From: Myxococcales bacterium
Lineage (GTDB): Bacteria > Myxococcota_A > Polyangia > Polyangiales > Polyangiaceae
Direction: 5' to 3'
NCBI GenBank assembly: GCA_009692485.1
Contig: SHZB01000018.1
Coordinates: forward strand, 1 to 32,222
DNA: 32,222 nt
In this document: piece after piece, positions 1 to 7,549 of the stretch
Numbering within the stretch: position 1 is the stretch's first letter
Layout: every line of letters begins with the position of its first letter
Notes under the pieces: generated by a model
What the model was told of the DNA's origin: nothing
The model's input: only the letters and a program-made list of their open reading frames with translations
The model's database searches: none
Translations under genes and position numbers: made by a program

Positions 1-183
1 GAGCCGGCAGTGTTGCGCGCTGATCGAAGCGCCCGCGAGCACCAAATCGCAGTCGTTGCTGGTGCCTAGGACCCAGCTCTCGCCGTGACGTAGAGACTTG
101 CCGCTAGCCGTTTGACCAACGACGTGGACGCGCACCGGGCCAGCGGCGCGACTCGGATCGATCCAGGGGGATGTGCATGTCAT
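1..183 (-). CDS. FHA-domain protein, N-terminal fragment
   Basis: This reading frame on the minus strand starts at ATG 183-181 and stays open to the window edge (61 codons), so most of the gene lies outside. After about 15 variable residues it reads VRVHVVGQTASGKSLRHGES, then VLGTSNDCDLVLAGASISAQ followed by HCRL. That is the core of a forkhead-associated domain: a beta strand, the G-x-S-x-x-x-D-L-V-L turn, then an S-x-x-H motif that in known FHA domains contacts phosphothreonine. The usual GR is GT here, so phosphopeptide binding is not certain. FHA proteins usually act in Ser/Thr-kinase signalling, and myxobacteria carry many. No strong ribosome-binding site is visible, so the start is tentative. 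The neighbouring gene at 319 is divergent. Confidence 0.68.
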   Translation of the reverse strand, partial: MTCTSPWIDPSRAAGPVRVHVVGQTASGKSLRHGESWVLGTSNDCDLVLAGASISAQHCRL

Positions 184-318
184 GCGCGGTCCATCGTCGC
201 GGCGCCGCGGAGGTTTCGCGGCTCACCCGATGCGCTGCTCGAGCAGGTGAACCGCGCTGTCTGTGGCGAGATTGCGATTGCCCGCCACGGCGCGCGCGAA
301 TAATCAGCTGCGCGGACG

Positions 319-1038
319 ATGACGACCTTGCACCATGCGGCGCTTCGCTTCGGACTGTCGTCCGTCATGGCGATGACGGGCGGGTTTGCGAACGGCGCAG
401 AGGCGAAGGTTGCAGACTTGGACGCGACCCCGACTGCTTCGAGCACGGCGTCGGACGATGGTGGTGCAGGCGCAGATCTCCGCTACGGCCACGTCACGAT
501 CGAGGCGTCCGCCGGACCGTGGTGGGCTTCGAGCATGCTCGTGCCGGAGGCGGTTGGATTCGGCGCTCCAGAAATAGGAGGCGGCGCTCAGCTTCGCTTT
601 GGGGTCGGCGTTGGCCGCTATCTGGTGTCTTTCTTGGAGGGCGAAGTTCTACACGCGAGCGCCGGCGAAGCGGGTTGCGACGCTTGTTCGATGACTTCGA
701 TTTTCGTCGGCCTCGGCGTCGCGGCGCATCTCGCGCAGGGATTTGCGGTGGATCCGTGGATCTCGTACGGCGGCGGTTATCGCCACATCCTTCTCGCCGC
801 CGCGGACGAGCCCGGCGCCGAAGGCGGAGCGTTCTCCGCGTTTGACTTTGCACGCATCGGGATTGGGCTTGATTACAGGCCCGCTCCGAGCTGGGGGATC
901 GGCCCCTTCGCGCAGTCAAACCTTGGCGTGCGGCAATTCGCCGATCCGGTCCTCTACGTCGATGCGGTCTTTGGACTGCGTGTCACCTTCGATCCGATGG
1001 CGTCGCACACGAAGCTTGGCCTCGTGCTCGGAAGATAA
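319..1038 (+). CDS. Predicted outer-membrane beta-barrel-like protein
   Basis: This 239-residue protein has a hydrophobic N-terminus with a plausible signal-peptide end (NGAEA, near residue 29). A short Ala/Ser/Thr/Asp-rich linker follows to about residue 50. The rest is built of alternating-residue strands separated by Gly-rich turns, for example LRFGVGVGRYLVSF, IFVGLGVAAHL, DFARIGIGLDYRP and VFGLRVTFDP, which is typical of small outer-membrane beta barrels of the OmpW/porin-like kind. It contains only two Cys, close together (GCDACS, near residue 118). ATG 319 has no strong Shine-Dalgarno, and an internal ATG at 370 is an alternative start but would lose part of the signal. No specific family was recognised. 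It is convergent with the small lipoprotein gene at 1159-1569. Confidence 0.72.
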   Translation: MTTLHHAALRFGLSSVMAMTGGFANGAEAKVADLDATPTASSTASDDGGAGADLRYGHVTIEASAGPWWASSMLVPEAVGFGAPEIGGGAQLRFGVGVGRYLVSFLEGEVLHASAGEAGCDACSMTSIFVGLGVAAHLAQGFAVDPWISYGGGYRHILLAAADEPGAEGGAFSAFDFARIGIGLDYRPAPSWGIGPFAQSNLGVRQFADPVLYVDAVFGLRVTFDPMASHTKLGLVLGR

Positions 1039-1092
1039 TGTCGTGAAGCGTTCGAGCCGCGACTCACTGCCATTTTCGATGGACTCGCGGCA

Positions 1093-1191
1093 CTAGTTCG
1101 GGATGTCGCTCGCGTCGCGGCAGCACTGGTTCGGGATGTCGCTCGCCTCGCGGCAGCGCTAGTTCGGGACGTCGCTCGCGTCGCGGCAGCA
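1093..1191 (+). repeat. 33-bp tandem repeat, three units
   Basis: Three adjacent 33-bp units (1093-1125, 1126-1158, 1159-1191) differ at only a few bases. Read on the minus strand in the frame of the lipoprotein gene, each unit encodes CCRDASDVPN or a variant, followed by an eleventh codon. That codon is TAG in the first unit translated (1161-1159), CAG (Gln) in the second and TAG in the third. The gene therefore ends inside its own repeat, and the two downstream units are in-frame but untranslated. Confidence 0.93.
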
Positions 1192-1569
1192 TTCTCTCGG
1201 GCGACCCGAAGAGCAGCCATCGACCATGGCCGCGCGCCATCGGACGAGATAACAATTTCCGTCGCAGCTCGTGACGCTGAGTTCGCAATTCGTGAAATCG
1301 AGACCTCCCTGGCATGCTGCGTCGGGCGCGGGCTCGGCGCTCTCGCGGCCTTCGCAACACGAGCTCGGCTCGCAAGTGCGGCACGTACACATCATCGTGC
1401 GCGTGATGCTCTCACCCGGCTTGGGTGGCGGCCGAGCGCGCGTGACCGTGAGCACGAGGGCCGGAGACGTGGGGGGCGGGACCTCACACGAGGCGAGGGC
1501 GGTCACGAATAGCGCGCAGGCGAGCGAAGCGCGAACGAATCGCTGCCACTTCACGGGCGCGCGCGACAT
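1159..1569 (-). CDS. Small Cys-rich lipoprotein of unknown function
   Basis: This 136-residue protein begins with a lipoprotein signal peptide: basic N-region, hydrophobic core LACALFVTA and lipobox LASC, giving lipidated Cys at residue 27. A Pro-rich stretch (PPPTSP, RPPPKPGES) follows. A Cys-rich region then contains CTCRTCEPSSCC, CELSVTSCDGNC and the C-terminal ECCRDASDVPN, all suited to disulfides outside the cytoplasm. ATG 1569 was chosen because it gives a signal peptide at once; starting further upstream would only add Gly-His-Arg residues translated from the 9-bp repeat. An AGAGG lies 7 bases before this ATG and is part of that repeat. The gene follows the HEAT and PAD genes on the same strand. 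No family was recognised. The stop codon falls inside a 33-bp repeat unit. Confidence 0.8.
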   Translation of the reverse strand: MSRAPVKWQRFVRASLACALFVTALASCEVPPPTSPALVLTVTRARPPPKPGESITRTMMCTCRTCEPSSCCEGRESAEPAPDAACQGGLDFTNCELSVTSCDGNCYLVRWRAAMVDGCSSGRPRECCRDASDVPN

Positions 1570-1570
1570 T

Positions 1571-1642
1571 CTGTGACCTCTGTGACCTCTGTGACCTCTG
1601 TGACCTCTGTGACCTCTGTGACCTCTGTGACCTCTGTGACCT
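1571..1642 (+). repeat. 9-bp tandem repeat, eight perfect units, in a 5' leader
   Basis: Eight perfect head-to-tail copies of CTGTGACCT fill most of the gap between the HEAT-protein stop (1674) and the lipoprotein start (1569). On the minus strand, the transcribed sense for both genes, the unit is AGGTCACAG and each junction creates AGAGG, a Shine-Dalgarno-like sequence. The copy nearest the start is 7 bases from ATG 1569. The array therefore forms a repeated ribosome-binding-site leader. Slippage in copy number is likely for such a repeat. Confidence 0.95.
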
Positions 1643-1673
1643 CTCTGTGGCACGGCGCGTACCGAGGACGGGC

Positions 1674-2612
1674 TCAGTGTCGGTGAAGCGGGCTCTTCTG
1701 AAACCGCAGCGCGAGTGCATCGAGCAACAAGGCGAGGGGCGGAGCTGCGCTGCTGCGTGCCTCGGCGATGAGAGCCGGTGTCGACGGGTCATCGACCACG
1801 AGGACAGCCTCGGTGATGGCGGCCCTGCTCACGGCGTCGTTGTGTTGGCGGAAGGCTTGGATGAGCGCATCAGCAGCCGTAGCTCGAACCGCGCTCTCGT
1901 CGCCGTTTGCGGCAATGATCGGCGTTTGCCATGCCCAGGCGTTGCCGACGTCGCCGAGCGAGCGCGCGAGGACCTCAACCTCCGCCGAGCGTGCCGTGCT
2001 CGTGATGAGAGTGGCCAAGCGTTCCGCGACGAGCTGTCGGCGGCAGTGCCCCATCCCCGCGAGGACTCCGAGCCGCTTCTTGTCGGCGATATCGCTCAAG
2101 GCCACGAGCATCTTCGCGGCTCGCTGTGTGCCGAGCTTGCCGAGCGCTTGTGCGGCAGCGACGGTGACCTCATGCTCGTCAATGGCGGAGGCCATGACGG
2201 CCTCGAGCACGGTGGTCGATCGCGCGTCACGCAATGCGCCGACGGCCTCGAGCAAATTCACGCGCCACGCGAGCCACGCTGTCCTACTCAAATCGCCGCG
2301 GCCGGGCGATGCCACAGCGAGCTCTTGAAGCATGGGCATGAGCGCGCGCGTGCCCAAACCGCGTAATTGCGGTGTCACGCTGGCGAGCCGACCGCGCTTG
2401 TTCGCGTCGAGCGCCGGAAGCTCCGCGCGTAGGCGTCCGAGCTCGGTGAACGCGCCAACATCCGAAGCCTTTGCCGTGGCGATCGACCGCTCGAGCAGGA
2501 CGAGGTCCGCGCGCGGAATGCTCGAAGTGCGGACGAGCGCGCCGTCGCCGAAGGCCGAGCCCGAGATGAGCGCCGTCGTGCTGAGAACGAAAATTAGAAT
2601 GCCGATTCTCAT
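1674..2612 (-). CDS. Exported HEAT-repeat protein
   Basis: This 312-residue protein starts at ATG 2612 with a signal peptide (MRIGILIFVLSTTALISGSA, cleavage expected near residue 22). The start overlaps the stop of the PAD gene as ATGA, so translation is probably coupled; GGGAGAG lies just upstream. The mature part is almost entirely alpha-helical with repeating pairs such as LLEAVGALRDARSTTVLEAV, VTVAAAQALGKLGTQRAAKM and AVRATAADALIQAFRQH. This is the spacing and Ala/Leu pattern of HEAT or PBS-lyase-type scaffold repeats. Such proteins bind other proteins and are seldom enzymes. Because it is coupled to a secreted arginine deiminase, it may be a periplasmic partner or scaffold for that enzyme; this is inference. 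Its stop is about 30 bp before the 9-bp repeat array. Confidence 0.85.
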   Translation of the reverse strand: MRIGILIFVLSTTALISGSAFGDGALVRTSSIPRADLVLLERSIATAKASDVGAFTELGRLRAELPALDANKRGRLASVTPQLRGLGTRALMPMLQELAVASPGRGDLSRTAWLAWRVNLLEAVGALRDARSTTVLEAVMASAIDEHEVTVAAAQALGKLGTQRAAKMLVALSDIADKKRLGVLAGMGHCRRQLVAERLATLITSTARSAEVEVLARSLGDVGNAWAWQTPIIAANGDESAVRATAADALIQAFRQHNDAVSRAAITEAVLVVDDPSTPALIAEARSSAAPPLALLLDALALRFQKSPLHRH

Positions 2613-4954
2613 TTGCCACTCTCCCACCAATGGACGGTCTTGGGCACGGCGCGGGTCGCGTTGGTGCCGCAGTGCACCTCACCGAGGAGGCGATGGTAAA
2701 GGTCCCAATTCTCAACCCAGTAGACCGTGACGCCGTAGGGCGAGAGCGCCTGGGTGAGCTGCGACTTGAAGATGTCGACGTTGTTGATGAGCGGCCCGTG
2801 CGGCTCTGGCGTCGCGAACACCGAGTCGCTCATGTAGATGCCGTTTACCGTGCCTGGATTGAACGCAACCGAGTAGCCGGACTGCGCCCAGTGCAGATAC
2901 GGGACATCGACGATTTCAGCGTCGGTGAGCCCGGTCTCGGCCTTGAGCGCAGCCACCTGTTCGCCGACCTTCACCGCAGCCCATGCGCTCTCGTTCATGA
3001 TGTCCGGATCGGCGAGGACCTTTGAGATCGTGATCGCGGCGGACACGTTGGTGCTCCAGAACTTGCCGACGAACATCTGTTTTTGGCCGTTGCCGTCCTT
3101 CTGCTGCTGCTCGAGGAGCTGCTTGGCGAGCGCGGCGTCGTTCGCGAGCATGACCCAACCGCGCGGCGAGTTCGCCTTCACGAAAGAGACCGTCTCGTCC
3201 ACGTGTCCGACGAGCAGCCACGAGGTGTCGATCGTGACGAGGCCCTGTACGGAGTTCGACGTGATGAGTTTGTCGAAGGCCTTGTCCGGGTAGAAGCTCG
3301 CGTGGCTTCCGCGCAACACTCGCCCGAGCGGCCATGCCTTTCCGTTGTGCGTATACGGCGGGATCGTCTCGGTGTTGCCGAACGAGTTCAGCGTGTCCAT
3401 CGAGTCCGAGTGATTCGGGTCGTAGACGACGGCGCCGGCGATGTCCTTGCCTTGGAAATCCGTGAACACGACGCGGCCCGCCGTGCGGAGCTTGCCGGAG
3501 GCGTAGTTCGCCGAGCGAAAATTGACGTGCAGCGCTTGTTTTCCGAGGACCGACGGCATGGCCATGTACGCCGTCTCGAAGAAATCCTGCGTCCACTGGT
3601 CCGCCTCGAACACCTCGTGAACGCCGACTTTTGCCGCACCCGCTGCATCCGCGAGGTCGTCGCGAAACAGCGTGCTCGCCGTGGAGTTGAAGCTCGTCAC
3701 GTAATAAGTGGTCAATGGGTCGAGGTGGTGGCGAAACACGACGGGTGCCACGCGCATCCGCACGGTGTCGGTGCCGCCCATGACGTCGCCGCCGTTCACC
3801 GTGAGCGTGACGTCGACGAAGCCGTTCCAGCTCGCGCTGTCGCGCACGAAGTCTTTGCCCTCGATCGCGAGCTCGACGCCGCTCTTGAGTTCACTTGCGC
3901 TCAACGACGCGCCGGGCACGTACTCGGACCACGCGCCGCCGGCCTTCTTGAAGAGTCGGACGAATTTGCTGCCTGGGCTCGCGACGCTCACAGAGCCGCT
4001 GGCGCCGGCATTTGCGCTTGGCCAGGGAGCGATCTGCAGGCGCGCGAGATCGAGCAAATCGTCGGTGCCGTTGATGACGTTGTCCGCGGCATCGTTGCAG
4101 GCGGCGAGCGCGGCATCGGTGCCGGTGGACGGGCACACGCTCGCGTCGTCGTCGATGTTGGCGAGGAAGATGGCGCCGTGGGTCGCATCCCATGTGCTCT
4201 CGGCGTTGTCTTCGCTCGGCTCGGCGAGATCGATCTTGCCGTTGCGGTTGTTGTCGGCGCGAAGATCGACGATGGCGGCAGGGCACGCGGGGGTTTGCCC
4301 GTCACAGTCCTCATCCGCGGCGGTGGCGCAGCTCTCCTCGGCGGGAAGAAGTTCGCCCTTGCAGGCACCGTAGCCGGAGCCATCCGGGAGGCATGTTTGG
4401 GCGCCCGCCTTGCAATTGCCGACGTTCTTCGTCGCTGCGGGCCCGGAGTAACACTCGGCGTTCGTGCCGGGAGCGCACGCGCAGTCGACACCGTCCTCGT
4501 TGACGGCGCCGTCGCAGTCGTCGTCGCCGGGTGTGACGCAGAGTTCTTCGGACGGGACGATCTGTCCAAGGCAGGGACCCCAAGTTCCGTCGCTCGAGCA
4601 GCTCTCGACGCCCGCGCTGCACGAGCCGATGCCTTGCGTGTCCGCAGGGCCGTCGTAGCAATTGCGTTCGTTGCCGGGGACGCAGCCCGAGGCGCCACTG
4701 CCGCCCGTGCCGTCATTGCCTCCGACGCCGACCTCGACGCTCGCGCCTCCGACGCCAGCGAAAGAGCTGTCGACACTCTCGTTGTTGTTCTTGTCGGTGC
4801 CATCGCCGAATAGAACGTCGTCCGCTGTACAGCTCACGAGTCCGGGGGCGAGCGCGAGGGCGAGTGCGAGGGGCAACGCCGCCGTGTCGAGCGGCGACGG
4901 GCGTGCGATGGGAAGCGACTCGGGTGCTCGACTTGGGCGTAGCTTGAGAGGCAT
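2609..4954 (-). CDS. Lipoprotein protein-arginine deiminase (PADI type) with MopE-like modules
   Basis: The predicted reaction is Ca-dependent conversion of peptidyl-arginine to citrulline plus ammonia, outside the cytoplasm. The 781-residue protein starts at ATG 4954, giving a signal peptide and lipobox LVSC (Cys42). A Gly-rich linker follows to about residue 90. Two Cys-rich modules (about 91-158 and 160-224) each end in DDDCDG or DEDCDG, as in MopE-like metal-binding motifs. From residue 228, ADNNRNGKIDL and later GAIFLANIDDD match the Ca-binding middle domain of animal PADs. The catalytic domain (about 440-781) has WTQD (Asp457), GHVDE (His584, Asp586) and GEVHCGTN (Cys762), equivalent to Asp350, His471, Asp473 and Cys645 of human PAD4. 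Spacing is close to PAD4 (127 and 176 residues here, 121 and 172 there). It is the first gene of a minus-strand operon and is coupled to the HEAT gene. An upstream extension to 5182 is open but lacks a signal peptide. Confidence 0.9.
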   Translation of the reverse strand: MPLKLRPSRAPESLPIARPSPLDTAALPLALALALAPGLVSCTADDVLFGDGTDKNNNESVDSSFAGVGGASVEVGVGGNDGTGGSGASGCVPGNERNCYDGPADTQGIGSCSAGVESCSSDGTWGPCLGQIVPSEELCVTPGDDDCDGAVNEDGVDCACAPGTNAECYSGPAATKNVGNCKAGAQTCLPDGSGYGACKGELLPAEESCATAADEDCDGQTPACPAAIVDLRADNNRNGKIDLAEPSEDNAESTWDATHGAIFLANIDDDASVCPSTGTDAALAACNDAADNVINGTDDLLDLARLQIAPWPSANAGASGSVSVASPGSKFVRLFKKAGGAWSEYVPGASLSASELKSGVELAIEGKDFVRDSASWNGFVDVTLTVNGGDVMGGTDTVRMRVAPVVFRHHLDPLTTYYVTSFNSTASTLFRDDLADAAGAAKVGVHEVFEADQWTQDFFETAYMAMPSVLGKQALHVNFRSANYASGKLRTAGRVVFTDFQGKDIAGAVVYDPNHSDSMDTLNSFGNTETIPPYTHNGKAWPLGRVLRGSHASFYPDKAFDKLITSNSVQGLVTIDTSWLLVGHVDETVSFVKANSPRGWVMLANDAALAKQLLEQQQKDGNGQKQMFVGKFWSTNVSAAITISKVLADPDIMNESAWAAVKVGEQVAALKAETGLTDAEIVDVPYLHWAQSGYSVAFNPGTVNGIYMSDSVFATPEPHGPLINNVDIFKSQLTQALSPYGVTVYWVENWDLYHRLLGEVHCGTNATRAVPKTVHWWESGK

Positions 4955-5207
4955 ATCGATTCGTGAGCTCTGCGCGAACCAGATCCTGAAACGGGCCGAA
5001 ATCGGGCCGACTCGAGAGCCCGCGCGCGATCCTGCTCGAAGTCCGATGGCCGTCCATGCCATGGGCGCCTCGCCGCGCGAAACCCCTACACGCGATCGGG
5101 GCTGGCCGTCTATTGAAGACTTCGCGACCGAAGACGGATGCACGGAAACCCGAGGTCGCACTGTCTCTTGGCTCGACGCCACACCCGGTGCATGATGAAT
5201 CGCTGCG

Positions 5208-5606
5208 ATGTCCGAAGAGTCTCTGAAGCCGAAGCGCCGTGTGCGGGCGGATGGGATCGACGTGGAGTATCAGGTGGTCGGCTCGGAGGATCGCTTCGCT
5301 GCCACCTTGGGGAAATTGACCGTGAGCGGGGGGCTCATGCGTCCCGGTCGGCCGCTCGAGGTCGGCGCGAGGATCCGCGTGTTCATTCAGCCCTTCGACG
5401 AGGACGTGTCCATCGGAGCTGACGAGGAGCTCTCGCTGCGCGCCGTGACGCGGTGGGATCGACAGGGGTCGATTGGCCTGCAATTTTGGCGCGCCGGCGA
5501 GCGTGAGGTGCGGATTCTGATGGAGATCATCGCCGCATCCGAGAATGCGGGTTCGCAGAAACCGACTCCCACGGATCCGGACGCGTCGGCGCGAAGTCGC
5601 AAGTGA
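5208..5606 (+). CDS. PilZ-like domain protein
   Basis: This 132-residue cytoplasmic protein starts at ATG 5208. It has an N-terminal Arg-rich motif (KPKRRVRADGI), a TVSGG turn (near residue 45) in place of the usual D/N-x-S-x-x-G, and a later beta strand SIGLQFW. The order and spacing are those of a single PilZ domain, known for binding cyclic di-GMP, but the second motif departs from consensus, so ligand binding is uncertain. The Ser/Pro/Asp-rich C-terminal 25 residues look disordered. It lies 246 bp upstream of tssC on the same strand, separated by the 14-bp repeat array, so co-transcription is possible but not shown. Confidence 0.7.
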   Translation: MSEESLKPKRRVRADGIDVEYQVVGSEDRFAATLGKLTVSGGLMRPGRPLEVGARIRVFIQPFDEDVSIGADEELSLRAVTRWDRQGSIGLQFWRAGEREVRILMEIIAASENAGSQKPTPTDPDASARSRK

Positions 5607-5660
5607 CGCCACCGATGCGCCGCGTGATGGCAAGTCCATCGCGGCCCTGGGCCTAGGCAT

Positions 5661-5758
5661 CCGCGGCCATGGATCGGCGGCCATGGATCGGCGGCCATGC
5701 ATCGGCGGCCATGCATCGGCGGCCATGCATCGGCGGCCATGCATCGGCGGCAATGTGA
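5661..5758 (+). repeat. 14-bp tandem repeat array upstream of tssC
   Basis: Six near-perfect units of CGGCGGCCATGCAT (the first two end in GGAT, and the first begins CC) plus a degenerate seventh unit run from 5661 to 5758. They lie in the 246-bp gap between the PilZ stop and the tssC start. The unit holds the palindromes GGCC and ATGCAT. Derived fragments (GCCGGCCCTGG, GGCGGCCCTGG) continue to about 5790. The array sits where the tssC promoter or leader would be. Confidence 0.93.
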
Positions 5759-5852
5759 TTGCCGGCCCTGGGGATTGGCGGCCCTGGTGTTTGGCGGCCG
5801 TGGTGTCCGTCTTACGCGAAAGCGAGTAACGTCGCGCTCGTTCGAAGGCGTC

Positions 5853-7547
5853 ATGTCGAGCGACTCGCAGCAGCCGATCCCACCGATCCCGGTCCCCGCT
5901 CCATCGGCGGCGCCGTCCCTCGCGCCGATTCGCAGCGCGTCGCCGGCGCCGGAACGTTCGGCATCCGCTGCGCCTTCACCGGCACCCATCGCTTCGGCAT
6001 CCGCTGCGCCTTCACCGGCACCCATCGCTTCGGCGTCCTCGGCGCCCGTCATGGTCAACGCCAGCGTGAGCTCGGACCGCATCGATCTCGCTGCCATCGC
6101 CGCGCGCGGGACGAGCCGCACGATCTTGGACGAGATCATGGCCACATGCACCGTTCTATCCGGAACGCCGGAGCGGGAGCAAGTCACGGCGGGGCTGCGT
6201 GAGCTGCTCCGTTTTGCAGTGTCGTCGGGCCAGTCCGGCGCGCATGCCGACATCGCCCTCGTGGACTTGGTCATCGTCGCGGTGACCGAGCGGCTGTCGC
6301 GGCAGATCGACGCCGTCCTTCATCACCCTGCGTTTCAGGCGCTCGAGGCGGCGTGGCGTGGCCTTCGCTTCGTCATCGACCGCGTCGACTTCAGCGAGAA
6401 CATCTCGGTCGAGCTGCTCAATCTCCGAAAGGCGGACCTGATCGAAGATTTTCAGGACGCGCCCGAGCTGGTTAAGTGCGGCTTGTACCGCCTCGTCTAC
6501 TCGAACGAGTTTGGCGTGTTCGGCGGCAGGCCCTACGGCTTGCTCGTAGCGAATTATGAATTTTCGCCCACGCCGCAGGACATGTTTCTTCTCGATCAAT
6601 GCGCCGCGGTCGCCACGATGTCCCACGCGCCCTTCATCGCCGCTGCTGCGCCGCCGTTCTTCGGCATGAAGGACTACGCGAGCCTTCCTCAGCTGAATGA
6701 TCTTCACAGCTTGTTCGAAGGGCCGCAGTACGTGAAGTGGCGGGCGTTTCGTGACTCGGATGACTCACGCAGCGTCGGGCTCACGTTGCCACGGTTCTTG
6801 TTGCGGCTGCCCTACGGCGCCGAGTCGATGCGGGTGAAGGCCTTCGATTACGAAGAAGACGTGCTCGGCGAGCATGAACACTTCTTATGGGGCAATGCGG
6901 CCTTCGCGTTCGCGACGCGTATCGCCAACAGCTTTGCCCATTACCGCTGGTGCTTGAACATCGTCGGACCAGAGACAGGCGGTACCGTCGAGGACCTTCC
7001 GCTGCACCGGTACCGCGCGATGGGGCAGCTTCAGACCAAGATCCCGACCGAGATCATCGTCACCGAGCGGCGCGAGGCCGAACTCGCCGACCTCGGATTC
7101 ATCGCCTTCGCGTTTCGACGCGAGACGGAGAACGCGTGTTTTTTTAGCGCGAGCTCGACCCAGAAGCCCAAGTACTTTGGCATCGGCGCCGACGCGCAGA
7201 AGGCTGCGCTCAATCACCGGCTCGGTACGCAGTTGCCTTACCTGTTCATCACCTGCCGGCTCGCGCACTACATCAAGGTGCTTCAACGCGAGAACATCGG
7301 AAGCTGGAAAGAGCGCGACGATTTGCAGACCGGACTGCAGACGTGGATCAACCAATACGTCGCCGCGATGACCGTGGTGAGCGCGGCTGTGCGTGCGCGC
7401 CGTCCGCTCAAGAGTGCCAGTGTCATCGTCGCCGCCGTGGCAGGAAGCGCGGGCTGGTACAAAGTCGATCTGCAAGTGCAGCCGCACTTTCACTATATGG
7501 GCGCCGAGTTTCAGATCGGCCTCGTCGGCCGGCTCGATCAGGAGTGA
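5853..7547 (+). CDS. tssC: Contractile sheath large subunit, TssC/VipB family
   Basis: This 564-residue protein matches the type VI secretion sheath large subunit along its length after a low-complexity N-terminus. Recognisable blocks are FQALEAAWRGLRF, SVELLNLRKADLIEDFQDAP, GLYRLVYSNEFG, FGGRPYGLLVANYEF, APFIAAAAPPFF, FEGPQYVKWRAFRDSDDSR, LPRFLLRLPYG, HFLWGNAAFAFATR, KIPTEIIVTERRE, LPYLFITCRLAHYIKVLQRE and the C-terminal HFHYMGAEFQIGLVGRLDQE. In known systems TssC pairs with TssB to build the contractile tube. No tssB, tube (hcp), baseplate or ClpV gene is present in this window. The first roughly 70 residues are Ala/Pro/Ser-rich and include a 36-bp duplication. ATG 5853 is the first start giving a sensible protein; an upstream in-frame extension would be translated repeat. 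The PLD-like gene follows after 2 bp. Confidence 0.93.
   Translation: MSSDSQQPIPPIPVPAPSAAPSLAPIRSASPAPERSASAAPSPAPIASASAAPSPAPIASASSAPVMVNASVSSDRIDLAAIAARGTSRTILDEIMATCTVLSGTPEREQVTAGLRELLRFAVSSGQSGAHADIALVDLVIVAVTERLSRQIDAVLHHPAFQALEAAWRGLRFVIDRVDFSENISVELLNLRKADLIEDFQDAPELVKCGLYRLVYSNEFGVFGGRPYGLLVANYEFSPTPQDMFLLDQCAAVATMSHAPFIAAAAPPFFGMKDYASLPQLNDLHSLFEGPQYVKWRAFRDSDDSRSVGLTLPRFLLRLPYGAESMRVKAFDYEEDVLGEHEHFLWGNAAFAFATRIANSFAHYRWCLNIVGPETGGTVEDLPLHRYRAMGQLQTKIPTEIIVTERREAELADLGFIAFAFRRETENACFFSASSTQKPKYFGIGADAQKAALNHRLGTQLPYLFITCRLAHYIKVLQRENIGSWKERDDLQTGLQTWINQYVAAMTVVSAAVRARRPLKSASVIVAAVAGSAGWYKVDLQVQPHFHYMGAEFQIGLVGRLDQE
5961..6032 (+). repeat. 36-bp in-frame tandem duplication in tssC
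   Basis: Two identical 36-bp units (5961-5996, 5997-6032) encode two copies of ASAAPSPAPIAS in the N-terminal extension of TssC. The length is a multiple of three, so the frame is kept. It lies outside the conserved sheath fold. Confidence 0.93.
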
Positions 7548-7549
7548 GC

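Noticed and set aside
1570-1653. Extension of the small lipoprotein by Gly-His-Arg repeats to ATG 1653
   Set aside because: The extension is the translated 9-bp repeat and would bury the signal peptide; ATG 1569 has AGAGG at correct spacing.
3083-4813. A 576-codon open frame on the plus strand opposite the PAD gene
   Set aside because: It is a Val/Arg/Ala/Glu-rich shadow frame; the minus-strand protein carries the PAD catalytic motifs.
4955-5207. A sigma-54 promoter (TGGCCGTCTATTGA near 5104) upstream of the PilZ gene
   Set aside because: The -24 GG is present, but the -12 element reads GA rather than GC, so the match is not better than chance.
5661-5758. The 14-bp array, and those at 1571 and 14666, as CRISPR arrays
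   Set aside because: Units are contiguous without spacers and far shorter than CRISPR repeats, and there are no cas genes.
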